Shown: piece by piece, positions 16,216 to 25,803 of the stretch
How positions within the stretch are numbered: position 1 is the stretch's first letter
How the letters are laid out: every line of letters begins with the position of its first letter
Origin: Bacillus alveayuensis
GTDB lineage: Bacteria; Bacillota; Bacilli; Bacillales; Aeribacillaceae
DNA: 50,039 bases
NCBI GenBank assembly: GCA_030812955.1
Contig: JAUSTR010000017.1
Span: forward strand, 1-50,039
Direction of reading: 5' to 3'
The notes under the pieces: generated by a model
Seen by the model: only the letters and a program-made list of their open reading frames with translations
Told to the model about the DNA's origin: nothing
Database searches by the model: none
Program-made: the position numbers and the translations under genes

Positions 16216-17550
16216 TCAGACAACACTTCGTACATCTTCACCACTTTGGATTTTAGTAAATTCATCTGGTGCAACGGAAGCTTTAACCTTCATGGCAATG
16301 AAATACACAATGCCTGAAATTATTAATGACTGAATTGCAGGTAATCCAAATGGGTACACATACTGTGTAAGGTATCCAGTAAAGGTTCCTACCACTAATG
16401 CTATAGTAGCCATCCAATTCCAACCTTTATTTTCAACCCATTGCTGCTTACGTATCAAGAAGAAATCACTCATCATGACACCAGCAATGGAAGGATAAAC
16501 TAAAGCAGTCATATAAAGAAAATCGGTAAAATAATCTAAAATCCCTGCAAGTGCGATGATAATAGCAATAATTGTTCCTCCTAAAGTCAATAAAGCACGG
16601 CCGTTACCTGAGTTTACGTTTAGCATATTACTAAGTGCTAAGCCCATGCTGTAATTATTAATAAGTTGACTAGTCCAAGTTGCAAACCATAGGATCAAAA
16701 ACCCCCAAACTGGGAAACCCATGTTTAACATAACCGTTACAATATCTGCTTCTCCAACTCCAACAGACATAATAGAACCAACATAAAACAGAGGGATCCC
16801 TACAGCAATTATTCCTAAAGGTATTAGTAAGTTATCTTTTATTTTTGGCTTGGCATATCTAGTGTAATCAGAAGCTATAACCCATTGAGACACATTAACA
16901 CCAATAACTAGACTGACTGCTGCTAAAAAAGTCATATTAGGTTCAGGATCCCAATTAGAGATTGTTTCCCATCCTATGTTTTTTAGTGACAAATAGATTC
17001 CACCAGCTATTAATAGAAGGCCTGCTGGTACAGCAATATAATCGGTCCATTTCATTGATGAGTAGCCTATAATTGCTGGAAGAGCAAAAAGCAACCCAGC
17101 CATAATAGTTATCAATGCCCATGCGAGCCATTCGCTTTTATAATCAATTCCAAACATTGCTGAAATAGCATTTCCCGCAACTGCCGTCTGAAGAGCCCAC
17201 CAACCCATCGACACGATGAAAATAGTTAGTCCAACAATAAACCTTGCTTGAATTGCCCCAAAGCTAGATTTTGCAATAACTGATGAAGATCTACCTGTTT
17301 TAGCACCTATATATCCTTGAATAAAGTTACCTGGCCATTGGAATAAAACCATGGCAATAATTATGATCCACAAAATTTCAGTTAATGAAAATCCTCCGAC
17401 AAGTGATGCACCAACCATTAAAACCGGAATAGTAAATTCAAGTCCTCCAAAAATAATTGCAGGGGTTAACCAGTGTTGCCTCTCATTTAAAGGTACTGGG
17501 GACAATGCCTCATCTTTTCCCATTGTTGATTTGTTATTCATTTCCACCAC
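16216..17550 (-). CDS. NCS1-family nucleobase/hydantoin-type permease
   Basis: A 444-aa membrane protein with about twelve helices and the NCS1 features LTPAIIFGGLEFTIPVLMVG at the start, GWWALQTAVAGNA in the middle and SDYTRYAKPK. The family (CodB cytosine permease, Mhp1 hydantoin transporter) moves nucleobases or hydantoins with Na+ or H+. Its position at the end of the hydantoinase operon suggests that it imports the operon's substrate, but that is inference. The frame starts with tandem GTG codons (17550, 17547) near GAGGTGG, and an ATG lies two codons further; the exact start is open. Confidence 0.85.
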   Translation of the reverse strand: MVEMNNKSTMGKDEALSPVPLNERQHWLTPAIIFGGLEFTIPVLMVGASLVGGFSLTEILWIIIIAMVLFQWPGNFIQGYIGAKTGRSSSVIAKSSFGAIQARFIVGLTIFIVSMGWWALQTAVAGNAISAMFGIDYKSEWLAWALITIMAGLLFALPAIIGYSSMKWTDYIAVPAGLLLIAGGIYLSLKNIGWETISNWDPEPNMTFLAAVSLVIGVNVSQWVIASDYTRYAKPKIKDNLLIPLGIIAVGIPLFYVGSIMSVGVGEADIVTVMLNMGFPVWGFLILWFATWTSQLINNYSMGLALSNMLNVNSGNGRALLTLGGTIIAIIIALAGILDYFTDFLYMTALVYPSIAGVMMSDFFLIRKQQWVENKGWNWMATIALVVGTFTGYLTQYVYPFGLPAIQSLIISGIVYFIAMKVKASVAPDEFTKIQSGEDVRSVV

Positions 17551-17598
17551 GTATCCACCTCATTTTTTTAATATTTAGATAATTTTTCAGACTATTTT

Positions 17599-18687
17599 TT
17601 AACATTTGCAAATTAGTTCACGTGTATAATGATTGAAAGACTCACACCCGTCTTTTGTCACTAACACAATATTTTCAATTCTTACTCCGAACTTTCCATC
17701 AATGTAAATTCCTGGTTCTATACTTATAACCATTCCTTCTTCAAGGAGTTGCATATTTTTATTTGTTATAAAAGGTTCTTCATGGACTTCTATTCCTATT
17801 CCATGTCCTGTCCTATGTGTAAATTGCTTTCCGTAGCCTGCTTTAGTTATAATATCCCTTGCTTTTTTATCAATTTCTTTTATAGGAACTCCCGGTTTAA
17901 CTGCTTTAACTGCTTCCTCTTGGGCTAACTTAACAATGTTATATATTTCTTTCATTTCATCACTAACTTTTTTTCCAACTACTATAGTTCTAGTCATATC
18001 AGAACAATAGTGATCCTTTATTCCGCCTAGATCAATAACTACCATATCTCCTTCTGATATTATTGTTTCGTCCGCCTGATGATGAGGAATAGCTCCGTTT
18101 TTCCCTGCTCCAACAATCGGTGGAAAAGATAATGTCTCAACATTATGTGTCTTAAACAATCTCTTAATTTCATTAACAACTTCAATCTCTGTTTTGCCAG
18201 GTTCAATAAAAGCTATTGCCTTTTCCATTACATCATCTGCTATGGATCCTGATTTTCTCAATAACTCTATTTCTAACTGATCTTTATATAGTCTCAACTT
18301 TCCTATGACATTAGTGCTTTCTACAAAGTGAATATTGTGATTCAGTCGCATTAACTGTATTAAGTTTTGGCTCGGCCACTGGTTATCTATCGACACAATA
18401 CCTGATTTAGGTAAGTTACTATTTAATATTTCTATCGAGTGTTCACCATCTTTCCAGAATATTGACTCGAATAAGGAAAGGTTTCTAATTTCTTCTTTGG
18501 CCATTTCATGAATAACCATGATTGGTGGTCCTGATTTTTTAATTACAATGGCTTGCAATCTTTCATGCGAATCTAACCATGTTCCACTGAAATAAAAGAA
18601 ATTTGGTGGTGATGTCACGATTAGTGCCTCTATATTTTCTTCTTCCAATAATTGCTGAGCTTTTTGAATACGTTGTTGATATCCCAA
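17599..18687 (-). CDS. M24-family metallopeptidase (Xaa-Pro dipeptidase-like)
   Basis: A 362-aa protein with a creatinase-type N-terminal domain and a pita-bread catalytic domain. All five expected metal ligands are present: Asp in VVIDLGG, Asp in SDMTRT, His in TGHGIGIEVHEEP, Glu in SIEPGIY and Glu in RIENIV. That makes a dinuclear metallopeptidase more likely than a metal-free creatinase. In this operon it may hydrolyse the amide product of the hydantoinase-type enzyme, which is inference. It uses a TTG start after AAAGGAGAAGG. Cytoplasmic; no signal peptide. Confidence 0.88.
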   Translation of the reverse strand: MGYQQRIQKAQQLLEEENIEALIVTSPPNFFYFSGTWLDSHERLQAIVIKKSGPPIMVIHEMAKEEIRNLSLFESIFWKDGEHSIEILNSNLPKSGIVSIDNQWPSQNLIQLMRLNHNIHFVESTNVIGKLRLYKDQLEIELLRKSGSIADDVMEKAIAFIEPGKTEIEVVNEIKRLFKTHNVETLSFPPIVGAGKNGAIPHHQADETIISEGDMVVIDLGGIKDHYCSDMTRTIVVGKKVSDEMKEIYNIVKLAQEEAVKAVKPGVPIKEIDKKARDIITKAGYGKQFTHRTGHGIGIEVHEEPFITNKNMQLLEEGMVISIEPGIYIDGKFGVRIENIVLVTKDGCESFNHYTRELICKC

Positions 18688-18821
18688 TGCAACCTTCTCC
18701 TTTTAATTGAATAAAATAGGACTTTCCTCCATAGGGGAAATCAAACTACTTGCCTTTCATAATAGGAGGAAATGCCCTTTTTAAGTTAATTTCTAAAGAT
18801 GCATATTTAAGAATACAAAAT

Positions 18822-19157
18822 CTATCTAGAAACTAAAGCCCAAACTATTTCACAGTCTTCTTGCCCATCATTATATGCCCAATGTTCTTCATCACGTGGA
18901 ATAAACGTTGCTTGTCCTGCCTCGACTCTATATTCTTTTCCACCACTCATCGTTAGTATAGAGCCTTTTATTACTAACCCATATTCGTCTTCTAGATGGG
19001 AAGCTGTGCCTTGCAATGGTATTCGCACACCTGGGGGAATAGAAACTATCCCAAAAACAGTCCGTCCTCCATCAACTACTGATTTATCAAATAGGGTTTT
19101 CATGGTTACATCGTTTCGATCCTGTTCCTTAATTTCATTTACTGTTACAATTTCCAA
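18822..19157 (-). CDS. Small cupin-domain protein
   Basis: A 111-aa single-domain cupin: PPGVRIP with EDEYGLVIKGSILTM gives motif 1 and VEAGQATFIPRDEEHWAYN gives motif 2. The usual metal-binding His pair of motif 1 is partly replaced, so metal use is uncertain. It starts with TTG at 19157, immediately after the hyuB stop codon, and uses a GGAGG that lies inside the end of hyuB, a sign of translational coupling. Similar small cupins accompany hydantoinase operons; the role could be isomerisation or sensing. Confidence 0.8.
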   Translation of the reverse strand: MEIVTVNEIKEQDRNDVTMKTLFDKSVVDGGRTVFGIVSIPPGVRIPLQGTASHLEDEYGLVIKGSILTMSGGKEYRVEAGQATFIPRDEEHWAYNDGQEDCEIVWALVSR

Positions 19158-20912
19158 TTATTTTTCCTCCAGTTCCTTACGTTTTGCTGAGATTCCCACT
19201 ACTTCTAACGTGTCTGGATTCAATGTAACACCATAATCCCTTTGAGCTTGTTCCACTGTAATGTATTCATTTTTTACATCCCAGATAACTTTATCAATAG
19301 GTCTTTTAAGTGGATTACCATATCCACCACCTGTACCTGTGACAAGTCGGGTAACATCATTTTTATTTAATCGATATTGATTATACTTACCAAATGGAGC
19401 AGATACTTCTCCGTTACTATTCACGAATTCAAAGTAGTTAGTTGAGCCATCTTTACCGCCATTGGCTCCCCAAGGTTTATATTTATGACGTCCGAAAGAA
19501 CCCGTGAAGTATTGGTTGTCTGTAAGTGAACGATACGAACGCACTACTCCATAACCACCTCGGAATTCTCCTGCACCTGCTCCATCAGTATTCAATCTAT
19601 ATTCGTCTACTAGAACTCCGTTTCTAGTTTCACAAACTTCTATCGGAATGTTAAAAGTTTCCCCATCTAGAATACAGAATTGACCAGAAGCTCCATCTTT
19701 CTCTTTGTCTCCTCCCCATCCACCGACGGAAGGCTCAACAATTAAGAAAGGTTCATTCGTATCTTGATGTTTCCCAGAAAGAATTGCTACACATACAGAT
19801 AAGAAATGTCCAGCAGATAAACGGTTTGGTATTACTGGTGCTAACGCTTTCCAAATTAAGTCTGCTCCAAATAACATGGATTCCCAATACATTGAGACAG
19901 GCGCTGGTCTCACTGCATTAAATATAGATCCTTTGTCTGAAATTACACGAAGTGGTCGGAATGAACCATCGTTAACATCTTGTGATGGATTGGTTATAGC
20001 TAGGTAAATAGTTCTAACTGCAGAGACTAAGCCTGTTAACGTGGAATTGATAGATCCTGTTACTTGTGGATGACTTCCACGAAAATCACATATAAATTCA
20101 TTGTCCGTAATCTCAACTTTTACTTTTACATGGAACGGTCCTTTTTCGATTCCATCATCGTCAATATAGTCTTCAGCCGTATAAACGCCTTTCGGTAATT
20201 CTCTTAAAGATTTAAGTGCTAGTTGTTCACCATGGTCTAAAAGATAATGAATGGAGTTCACTACTGTTTCTTTACCATATTTTTCACATAATTCTTGAAC
20301 CCGTCTTTCTCCAGTTTTTAAAGCTGCTACTTGAGCCCATAAATCACCAAGAGAAAGATCTGGGAATCTAACGTTGGCACGAATTATTTCAACTACTGCT
20401 TGATTTAATTTACCTTCCTCAAATATCTTTACACATGGGAATTGAAGCCCCTCTTGATAAATTTCAGTTGAATTTGTTGACATTGATCCAGCGTCTTTCC
20501 CTCCAACCTCTGTCCAATGCGCTTTATTAGCAGAGAAAGCTATTAATTCTCCATCATAGAAGATTGGCATTACGAGTCCCACATCACATAAATGGGAGCC
20601 TCCGCCTCCATATGGATCATTGATTAGAATAATGTCTCCAGGTTTTAAGTCACCCGATTTATTATACTTCTCGACAGTTTCACGTACCATAAAGCTTAGC
20701 ATTCCAATAAATCCAGTTACTCCGTTTCCTTGAGTTAACAATTGCCCTTTTGAATCCGTTAAACCACTAGCATAGTCTAATACTTCATATATAATAGGAC
20801 TCATTGATGTTCGTGCTAATGCATAGAACATTTCTTCTCCGATTGCAATTAATGAATCCTTTACAATATCTAATGTAAATGAATCCACTTTAGGTTTACC
20901 TGTTTTCACCAT
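19158..20912 (-). CDS. hyuB: Hydantoinase B / oxoprolinase-family subunit
   Basis: A 584-aa subunit of the ATP-dependent hydantoinase/5-oxoprolinase superfamily. Recognisable blocks are ILINDPYGGGGSHLCDVGLV (about residue 98), FSANKAHWTEVGGKDAGSMS, SVGGWGGDKEKDGASGQF and the Gly-rich TGTGGGYGNPLKRP near the C-terminus. With HyuA it would open a cyclic amide ring using ATP; 5-oxoproline, N-methylhydantoin or a related lactam are all possible. The ATG follows GGGGTG, four bases after the hyuA stop, so the two are cotranslated. Confidence 0.92.
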   Translation of the reverse strand: MVKTGKPKVDSFTLDIVKDSLIAIGEEMFYALARTSMSPIIYEVLDYASGLTDSKGQLLTQGNGVTGFIGMLSFMVRETVEKYNKSGDLKPGDIILINDPYGGGGSHLCDVGLVMPIFYDGELIAFSANKAHWTEVGGKDAGSMSTNSTEIYQEGLQFPCVKIFEEGKLNQAVVEIIRANVRFPDLSLGDLWAQVAALKTGERRVQELCEKYGKETVVNSIHYLLDHGEQLALKSLRELPKGVYTAEDYIDDDGIEKGPFHVKVKVEITDNEFICDFRGSHPQVTGSINSTLTGLVSAVRTIYLAITNPSQDVNDGSFRPLRVISDKGSIFNAVRPAPVSMYWESMLFGADLIWKALAPVIPNRLSAGHFLSVCVAILSGKHQDTNEPFLIVEPSVGGWGGDKEKDGASGQFCILDGETFNIPIEVCETRNGVLVDEYRLNTDGAGAGEFRGGYGVVRSYRSLTDNQYFTGSFGRHKYKPWGANGGKDGSTNYFEFVNSNGEVSAPFGKYNQYRLNKNDVTRLVTGTGGGYGNPLKRPIDKVIWDVKNEYITVEQAQRDYGVTLNPDTLEVVGISAKRKELEEK

Positions 20913-20916
20913 GATC

Positions 20917-22959
20917 TTACACCCCTGTCTTAATAATTAAATTTCCGTATATATCGACAGTTACTGATTGGTCAGGATATACTACAGTTGATGCAGATGA
21001 TTCTTCGATTATTGCAGGTCCTTCTATGATTGCATCTGTATTTAGCTTGCTTCTATCAAATACTTTTGTATCAATCCAGCCATGATCTTCAAATAAAACT
21101 GGTCTAACCTCTTTTAACGCATCTTGCAGTGAAAGACCATTATGTTCCATTTTAGATATTTCAGGCTTTTGAACAGAACCAAGAGCCATTAGATGTACAT
21201 TGACAATTTCTGTTGGGGAGTTTTCAAGTTTAAATGTATATAATTGCTCGTGAGTATCATGGAATTTTTTAATCACATCTGCCATTGTGTCTTTTGTTAC
21301 AACACCATTTGGGACAGGTACTTTTACTGTATGTTCTTGGCCGATATAACGAAGGTCAACATATCGTGTAAATAAGACCCTATTTTTTTCAACACCTTCA
21401 TCTTCATATTGGCTAATAGCCTTATTTTCTTGTTGAACTAACAGCTTATTGAATTCATCATAATCTATATCATCTACACGTCGAATAAAAGTTTGAATGT
21501 AATCATGACGTAAATCGGTCATCAGCATTCCCCATGCAGAGAAAACAGAAGATGCTACTGGAACAATTACCTTTCTAACTCCAAGCTCTTTTGCAAGTGC
21601 AGGAGCATGCATGGAGCCTCCACCACCAAATGCCACTAACGTAAACTCACGAGGATCGTATCCTTTTCTTACAGAGATTAATTTAAGCGCATTTAACATA
21701 TTGGAATTTGCAATGCGAATAATACCTAGTGCTGCTTCGTCAACAGAAACTTCGAATTTATTTGCAATTTTTTCTGCAATGACTTCCTTTACTTTCACCA
21801 TATCAACATCATTATCAAAGTTTTTAGGGGAAAGTCGACCTACTACTAAATTGGCATCTGTAGTCGTCGGCTCTGTTCCACCTTTTCCATAAGCAACTGG
21901 TCCAGGAAGGGCTCCGGAAGATTGAGGTCCAACTCTCAAAGATCCGCCGTCATCTATCCAAGCTATTGAGCCCCCACCATTTCCAATTTCAACAATATCA
22001 ACAACAGGAACCTTAATTGGATATCCAGCACTTCGCTCATTACGTTCAATGTTGTATTCTGTTGTAACCTTAACATCTCCACCATCAATAAGCGAACACT
22101 TAGCCGTTGTGCCACCAATATCAAAAGCTATAATGTTTTCTTCACCAAGAATTTTTCCTAAAATGGCAGCTCCATATATTCCTGCTACTGGTCCAGATTC
22201 AACCATATTAATTGGTGTTTGCTTTGATTGTTCAAATGTTGTGGTACCACCATTAGATTGCATAATATATTTGTTTGAATCTTTTTCAATTTTGCTAAGT
22301 TCTTTTTCAAGACGATCAATATATGTAGAAGCAATAGGCTTTACATATGAGTTTAATACAGCTGTACTAGTACGTTCATATTCTCTCCATTCTCTCGTTA
22401 CCTCATGAGAAGCAGTTACAGCAACCTCAGGCCACACTTTTTTAATATACTTTACCGTTTCAATCTCATGAAATGGATTGCTATAGGAATGAAGATACGA
22501 AACTGCAATCGCTTCAACATTTTCTGATTTAAAATATTCAATAATTTCTTTTAATCTTTCAACATTTAGCTTTTCAATTATCTCACCTTTATAATTTAAA
22601 CGTTCTTCTATCTCTTTGCGTAAATAGCGAGGAACAAAAGGCGTTGGTTTTTTATATTGAATATTAAAAAGATCAGGTCTATTTCCTCGAGCAATTTCTA
22701 ATACATCACGAAAACCCTTTGTGGTAATTAACCCAGTCTTAACTCCTTTTCTTTCAGTTAGTGCATTGATGATTACGGTAGTTCCATGAATAAATGTATC
22801 TAATAGTTTAGTATCGATACCACTTTCCTTAATAACATTTAATACGCCATTTTCAAAATTAGGAGGTGTTGTATGACTTTTGGCCACACCGATTTTACCT
22901 GTATCATCGATATAAACTAGATCAGTAAATGTCCCCCCAATATCTGTTGCAACTCTCAT
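20917..22959 (-). CDS. hyuA: Hydantoinase A / oxoprolinase-family subunit
   Basis: A 680-aa subunit with the ASKHA-type ATP-binding fold. Visible are MRVATDIGGTFTDLVYID at the start (phosphate-1 loop), IAFDIGGTTAKCSLIDGG (about residue 273), VDIVEIGNGGGSIAWID and LVAFGGGGSMHAPALA (adenosine loop, about 438). It forms the ATP-hydrolysing partner of HyuB. Substrate specificity cannot be assigned by eye. AAAGGCGG precedes the ATG. First enzyme gene of the operon, 48 bases after the regulator. Confidence 0.92.
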   Translation of the reverse strand: MRVATDIGGTFTDLVYIDDTGKIGVAKSHTTPPNFENGVLNVIKESGIDTKLLDTFIHGTTVIINALTERKGVKTGLITTKGFRDVLEIARGNRPDLFNIQYKKPTPFVPRYLRKEIEERLNYKGEIIEKLNVERLKEIIEYFKSENVEAIAVSYLHSYSNPFHEIETVKYIKKVWPEVAVTASHEVTREWREYERTSTAVLNSYVKPIASTYIDRLEKELSKIEKDSNKYIMQSNGGTTTFEQSKQTPINMVESGPVAGIYGAAILGKILGEENIIAFDIGGTTAKCSLIDGGDVKVTTEYNIERNERSAGYPIKVPVVDIVEIGNGGGSIAWIDDGGSLRVGPQSSGALPGPVAYGKGGTEPTTTDANLVVGRLSPKNFDNDVDMVKVKEVIAEKIANKFEVSVDEAALGIIRIANSNMLNALKLISVRKGYDPREFTLVAFGGGGSMHAPALAKELGVRKVIVPVASSVFSAWGMLMTDLRHDYIQTFIRRVDDIDYDEFNKLLVQQENKAISQYEDEGVEKNRVLFTRYVDLRYIGQEHTVKVPVPNGVVTKDTMADVIKKFHDTHEQLYTFKLENSPTEIVNVHLMALGSVQKPEISKMEHNGLSLQDALKEVRPVLFEDHGWIDTKVFDRSKLNTDAIIEGPAIIEESSASTVVYPDQSVTVDIYGNLIIKTGV

Positions 22960-23007
22960 AATTTAACCGCCTTTCTCAATCCATAATTAATAAAAAGTAA
23001 TCAGTTA

Positions 23008-23550
23008 TTAAAATATAACAGGTGTTACTACAGCAAGAACTTTGGCATCTACTTCTAAAGGATTGTTTACAGAGTGAAGTAAATGCGACGGAAAATGAAT
23101 AGAGTCTCCTGCTTTCAAAAAATATTCCTTACCATCTACGTAAAACAATAATTCTCCTTCGAGAACATAATAAAACTCTTCTCCTGGATGGCTAAAAGAT
23201 TTCTCCGTTGTAGGTCCTGGCGGATACGTAACAAGTAACGGTTCAATATTTCTTCCAGAAAATTCTCCACCAAGTCTCGTATAAACAACCCCTGATCCTT
23301 TTAATTGGAACGGCTTTTGTTCTTCCTTTTTGACATAATAATTTTCGTTTTTATAATCTTCAAAAAAAGTAGTTATAGGGGCTTCCAAAGCATCGGCAAT
23401 CTTTTTTAATGAAGTTATCGCAAGCGATGATGATGCTCTTTCAACTTGGGATAAAAAGCTTATTGATAATCCTGTTTTTTCACTCAACTCCTTTAAAGTA
23501 ATTTTCTTTTCAGTTCTTAATTCACGAATTCGCTTTGATAATTCCTCCAA
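23008..23550 (-). CDS. XRE-cupin transcriptional regulator of the hydantoinase operon
   Basis: A 180-aa regulator. Residues about 7-60 form an HTH_3 domain (ITLKELSEKTGLSISFLSQVERASSSLAI) and residues about 105-175 a cupin_2 domain (HPGEEFYYVLEGELLFYVDG, GDSIHFPSHLLHSV) that would bind a small-molecule effector. Its start is a TTG after GGAGGT with six-base spacing. It is the first gene of the minus-strand operon and lies just after the inverted repeat at 23583-23623, so it probably regulates itself and the hyu genes. Confidence 0.88.
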   Translation of the reverse strand: MEELSKRIRELRTEKKITLKELSEKTGLSISFLSQVERASSSLAITSLKKIADALEAPITTFFEDYKNENYYVKKEEQKPFQLKGSGVVYTRLGGEFSGRNIEPLLVTYPPGPTTEKSFSHPGEEFYYVLEGELLFYVDGKEYFLKAGDSIHFPSHLLHSVNNPLEVDAKVLAVVTPVIF

Positions 23551-23582
23551 ACCACTACCTCCAAAAAACGACTTCCTATAAT

Positions 23583-23623
23583 ATTACAGTATTACTAAAA
23601 AAATATTTAAGTAATACTGTAAT
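23583..23623 (-). promoter_or_regulatory. Perfect 14-bp inverted repeat, probable operator of the hyu operon
   Basis: ATTACAGTATTACT (23583-23596) and AGTAATACTGTAAT (23610-23623) are exact inverted copies separated by 13 bases. Each arm is itself partly symmetrical. It lies 33 bases upstream of the regulator's start codon on the transcribed strand and overlaps where its promoter should be. Confidence 0.75.
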
Positions 23624-23736
23624 TTTTATGTTATCACAAAATTGTCAGAATTAAAAATAAATTTTTAAAAAAATAACAAATTAAAAATATGTATTATTTT
23701 CAAGTACTGATACATGTTCTTTTCTTAGCAGCTTTC

Positions 23737-23946
23737 TTAGCAGCTAAAATACATAATTCCTGTATAACTGTAATTATCAACTTTTTTAAGACAATAAAAA
23801 TATTGGAGAAATGTATTCACTGACGATCTGTAGTCTTTTGGTTTTAATGGGTGCATGTGATAGGCTTGTTTGCTGGAAGACGCCAGTTGTGTGAGAGCGA
23901 GTAGATGTGTTCTGGCAACGTCATATCGATAGTATAGTAAGACCAA
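23737..23946 (-). pseudogene. Unrecognised coding-like fragment at the edge of the hyu insertion
   Basis: A minus-strand frame of about 69 codons (YYRYDVARTHLLALTQLASS, then HMHPLKPKDYRSSVNTFLQY) reads like part of a real protein but lacks a good start and ribosome binding site, and the C-terminus degenerates. I cannot name the family; a decayed mobile-element gene is one possibility because it mirrors the transposase remnant on the other side of the operon. The rest of 23624-24044 shows no other gene. Confidence 0.35.
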
Positions 23947-24044
23947 TCTTTTCTTTATAAAAAATGGAAACTCACTTAAATTGGATAAATGATAAAAAGC
24001 TTGAAAAAACTACTGATAAACGCATTTTGAAAGGAGTAAACGAC

Positions 24045-24833
24045 ATGAGAAAGATTTTATGCTTTTCTTTCATCTTGTTTTTATTATGTAGTTTTACAAT
24101 CCCATCCTTTGCCGCATCTGAAAACATAAAAATCCCTAATTCTGTCACAGATATTTCTCAAGACAATACGTACCCGAATCCAACGCAAGACTTGCCGTAT
24201 TTACAGCCAAGTGAATTAACTCAGCAATTAATTGACTCTTCCAATGTGAAAATTGAAAATCCCGACTTAATTAAAATGTTAAATGAGACGAATATAATGC
24301 CGTCACCGGTTGCCATTGGGTATCGTGCCACCATTTATTTAGGACAGTGGGCATTAAACTATGAATCGACAGAAACAGCTGCCAACTGGGAATATCAAAA
24401 AATAAACACGAACTATTTTGATAACAGGGGAGGAAAATCACCTGTTCAAATTCGTTATAAGCAGGAAGTACAAAAGAAAGTAACGGGTGGGTTGACAGCC
24501 AATATTCCAAAGGCTGAAGATGTTAAAAAAATGATGCTCCTAAAAGCTGTCAAGAAAACAAATTTACCGTTATCATTTGAAACGGTTGTTGGAGTAGGAA
24601 CGAAAAAAGAGCATGTTTATAATATTCCGCCAAAAAAAATGGGCTATTTATATGCGTATGCCCCAGCCATCAACGAAAAAGGAAAGGTGACGTATGGTGA
24701 AGTGTATTTAGTCTTAAAAGGAAGGCAAAAGAAAATTGTTGTGAAAAATGTAACTCAACAAGGAATCGGTGCTTGGATTCCTGTTCAGGACCGTGTTTCA
24801 TTTGGATTTGTTATCACTGAACAACCAAAATAA
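24045..24833 (+). CDS. yfkD: Secreted/lipid-free exported protein YfkD
   Basis: The product is about 262 aa with a clear signal peptide: MRKILCFSFILFLLCS... ending PSFAAS, a plausible signal peptidase I site. The mature part has no known catalytic motif; it matches the YfkD family by its position next to yfkC and yfkAB and by size. The ATG at 24045 lies nine bases after AAAGGAG; the 27 codons upstream in frame are not part of a signal peptide and are excluded. Function is unknown. Confidence 0.8.
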   Translation: MRKILCFSFILFLLCSFTIPSFAASENIKIPNSVTDISQDNTYPNPTQDLPYLQPSELTQQLIDSSNVKIENPDLIKMLNETNIMPSPVAIGYRATIYLGQWALNYESTETAANWEYQKINTNYFDNRGGKSPVQIRYKQEVQKKVTGGLTANIPKAEDVKKMMLLKAVKKTNLPLSFETVVGVGTKKEHVYNIPPKKMGYLYAYAPAINEKGKVTYGEVYLVLKGRQKKIVVKNVTQQGIGAWIPVQDRVSFGFVITEQPK

Positions 24834-24915
24834 ATATAGAAGCTGACCCGAAACAATGAACATAGCATGTTGCATGAAAAAATGAGGTTTGTCCATGTTG
24901 GGTCAGCTATATATT
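24834..24915. terminator. Bidirectional terminator between yfkD and yfkC
   Basis: Long stem AGCTGACCC (24841-24849) / GGGTCAGCT (24900-24908) with inner partly complementary arms around AACATAG and CATGTTG. It separates convergent genes. Confidence 0.75.
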
Positions 24916-24917
24916 AG

Positions 24918-25781
24918 TTAAATGCCGCTTTCACTTGAATGGCCTTTCTTTTGTGATGAGATCATTAGGAAGCGTTCTTCAGCCAATTCTATTTGATGAT
25001 CATATAGTGTTTGCGCGATCATTTTACGAGCTTGTTTACTTGCTTCCCAATAGTAACGGTCATCGACAAGTCCAATGATCGTATACTCATAGCCGCGAAA
25101 TCCTGCATTTAAGGAAGTAATACCATAAATTTGGAACGGTTCTATCATTGCTCCAGAATCATCACGCTTCAAGCAGTAAGCAAACTTTTCGTTTAGGCTG
25201 TTACAGGCTTCTTCTAATACATTCCAAACCTCATCGGGATTTTCACGAAAGCTCACAACTGCACGTTCGATCACTCGCATTTGCTCAATATTATAGTTTT
25301 GAATTTGCTTAATTTCTCCATTGCTAATAGTTAAGACTTTACCGCTCCATTCTCTCAGCTTGAGTGAACGTAAACCAATTTCTTCAACGGTTCCGTTAAA
25401 GGTATTATTAATTGTGACAAAATCACCTTGGTGAAGCTGTTTTTCATAAATTAAAAAGATCCCTGCTAATATATCTCGAATTAAGCTTTGAGCACCAAAG
25501 CCAATCACAATCCCAGCAATTCCGGCACCAGCCAAGATACGACCGAAGTCTTCAACAAATTGTGAAAGAATATATAAAAGAAATCCAATTGTTGCAACAT
25601 ATCTTGTCAAAGAGCGAATAAGGCTCTCAATTGTTTTTTCCTTTCGCTCTTCAATAAAATCTGTTTTCTTGAAAAAATTGTGAACCAATTTATTGATGAT
25701 ACGTGTAACGATAATAAGGATCAAACCGACGATGACAATTTTAATGATAGGGTGGTTAACTATTTGTAAAAATTGCTCCAT
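24918..25781 (-). CDS. yfkC: Small-conductance mechanosensitive channel family protein (YfkC-like)
   Basis: A 287-aa MscS-type protein with two to three hydrophobic N-terminal helices, a Gly/Ala-rich pore helix (ILAGAGIAGIVIGFGAQSLIRDILAG, about residues 82-107) and the soluble beta domain (QLHQGDFVTINNTFNGTVEEIGLRSLKL). It would open under membrane tension to release solutes. It follows yfkAB on the same strand with a 22-base gap, as in the B. subtilis arrangement. Confidence 0.9.
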   Translation of the reverse strand: MEQFLQIVNHPIIKIVIVGLILIIVTRIINKLVHNFFKKTDFIEERKEKTIESLIRSLTRYVATIGFLLYILSQFVEDFGRILAGAGIAGIVIGFGAQSLIRDILAGIFLIYEKQLHQGDFVTINNTFNGTVEEIGLRSLKLREWSGKVLTISNGEIKQIQNYNIEQMRVIERAVVSFRENPDEVWNVLEEACNSLNEKFAYCLKRDDSGAMIEPFQIYGITSLNAGFRGYEYTIIGLVDDRYYWEASKQARKMIAQTLYDHQIELAEERFLMISSQKKGHSSESGI

Positions 25782-25803
25782 ACACAGTCCCCTTTAAAAA
25801 AAT

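Noticed and set aside
17599-18687. Creatinase as the identity of the M24-family gene, making the operon a creatinine pathway
   Set aside because: All five metal ligands are present, as in Xaa-Pro dipeptidases, whereas creatinase lacks them. A creatinine route remains possible but is not supported.
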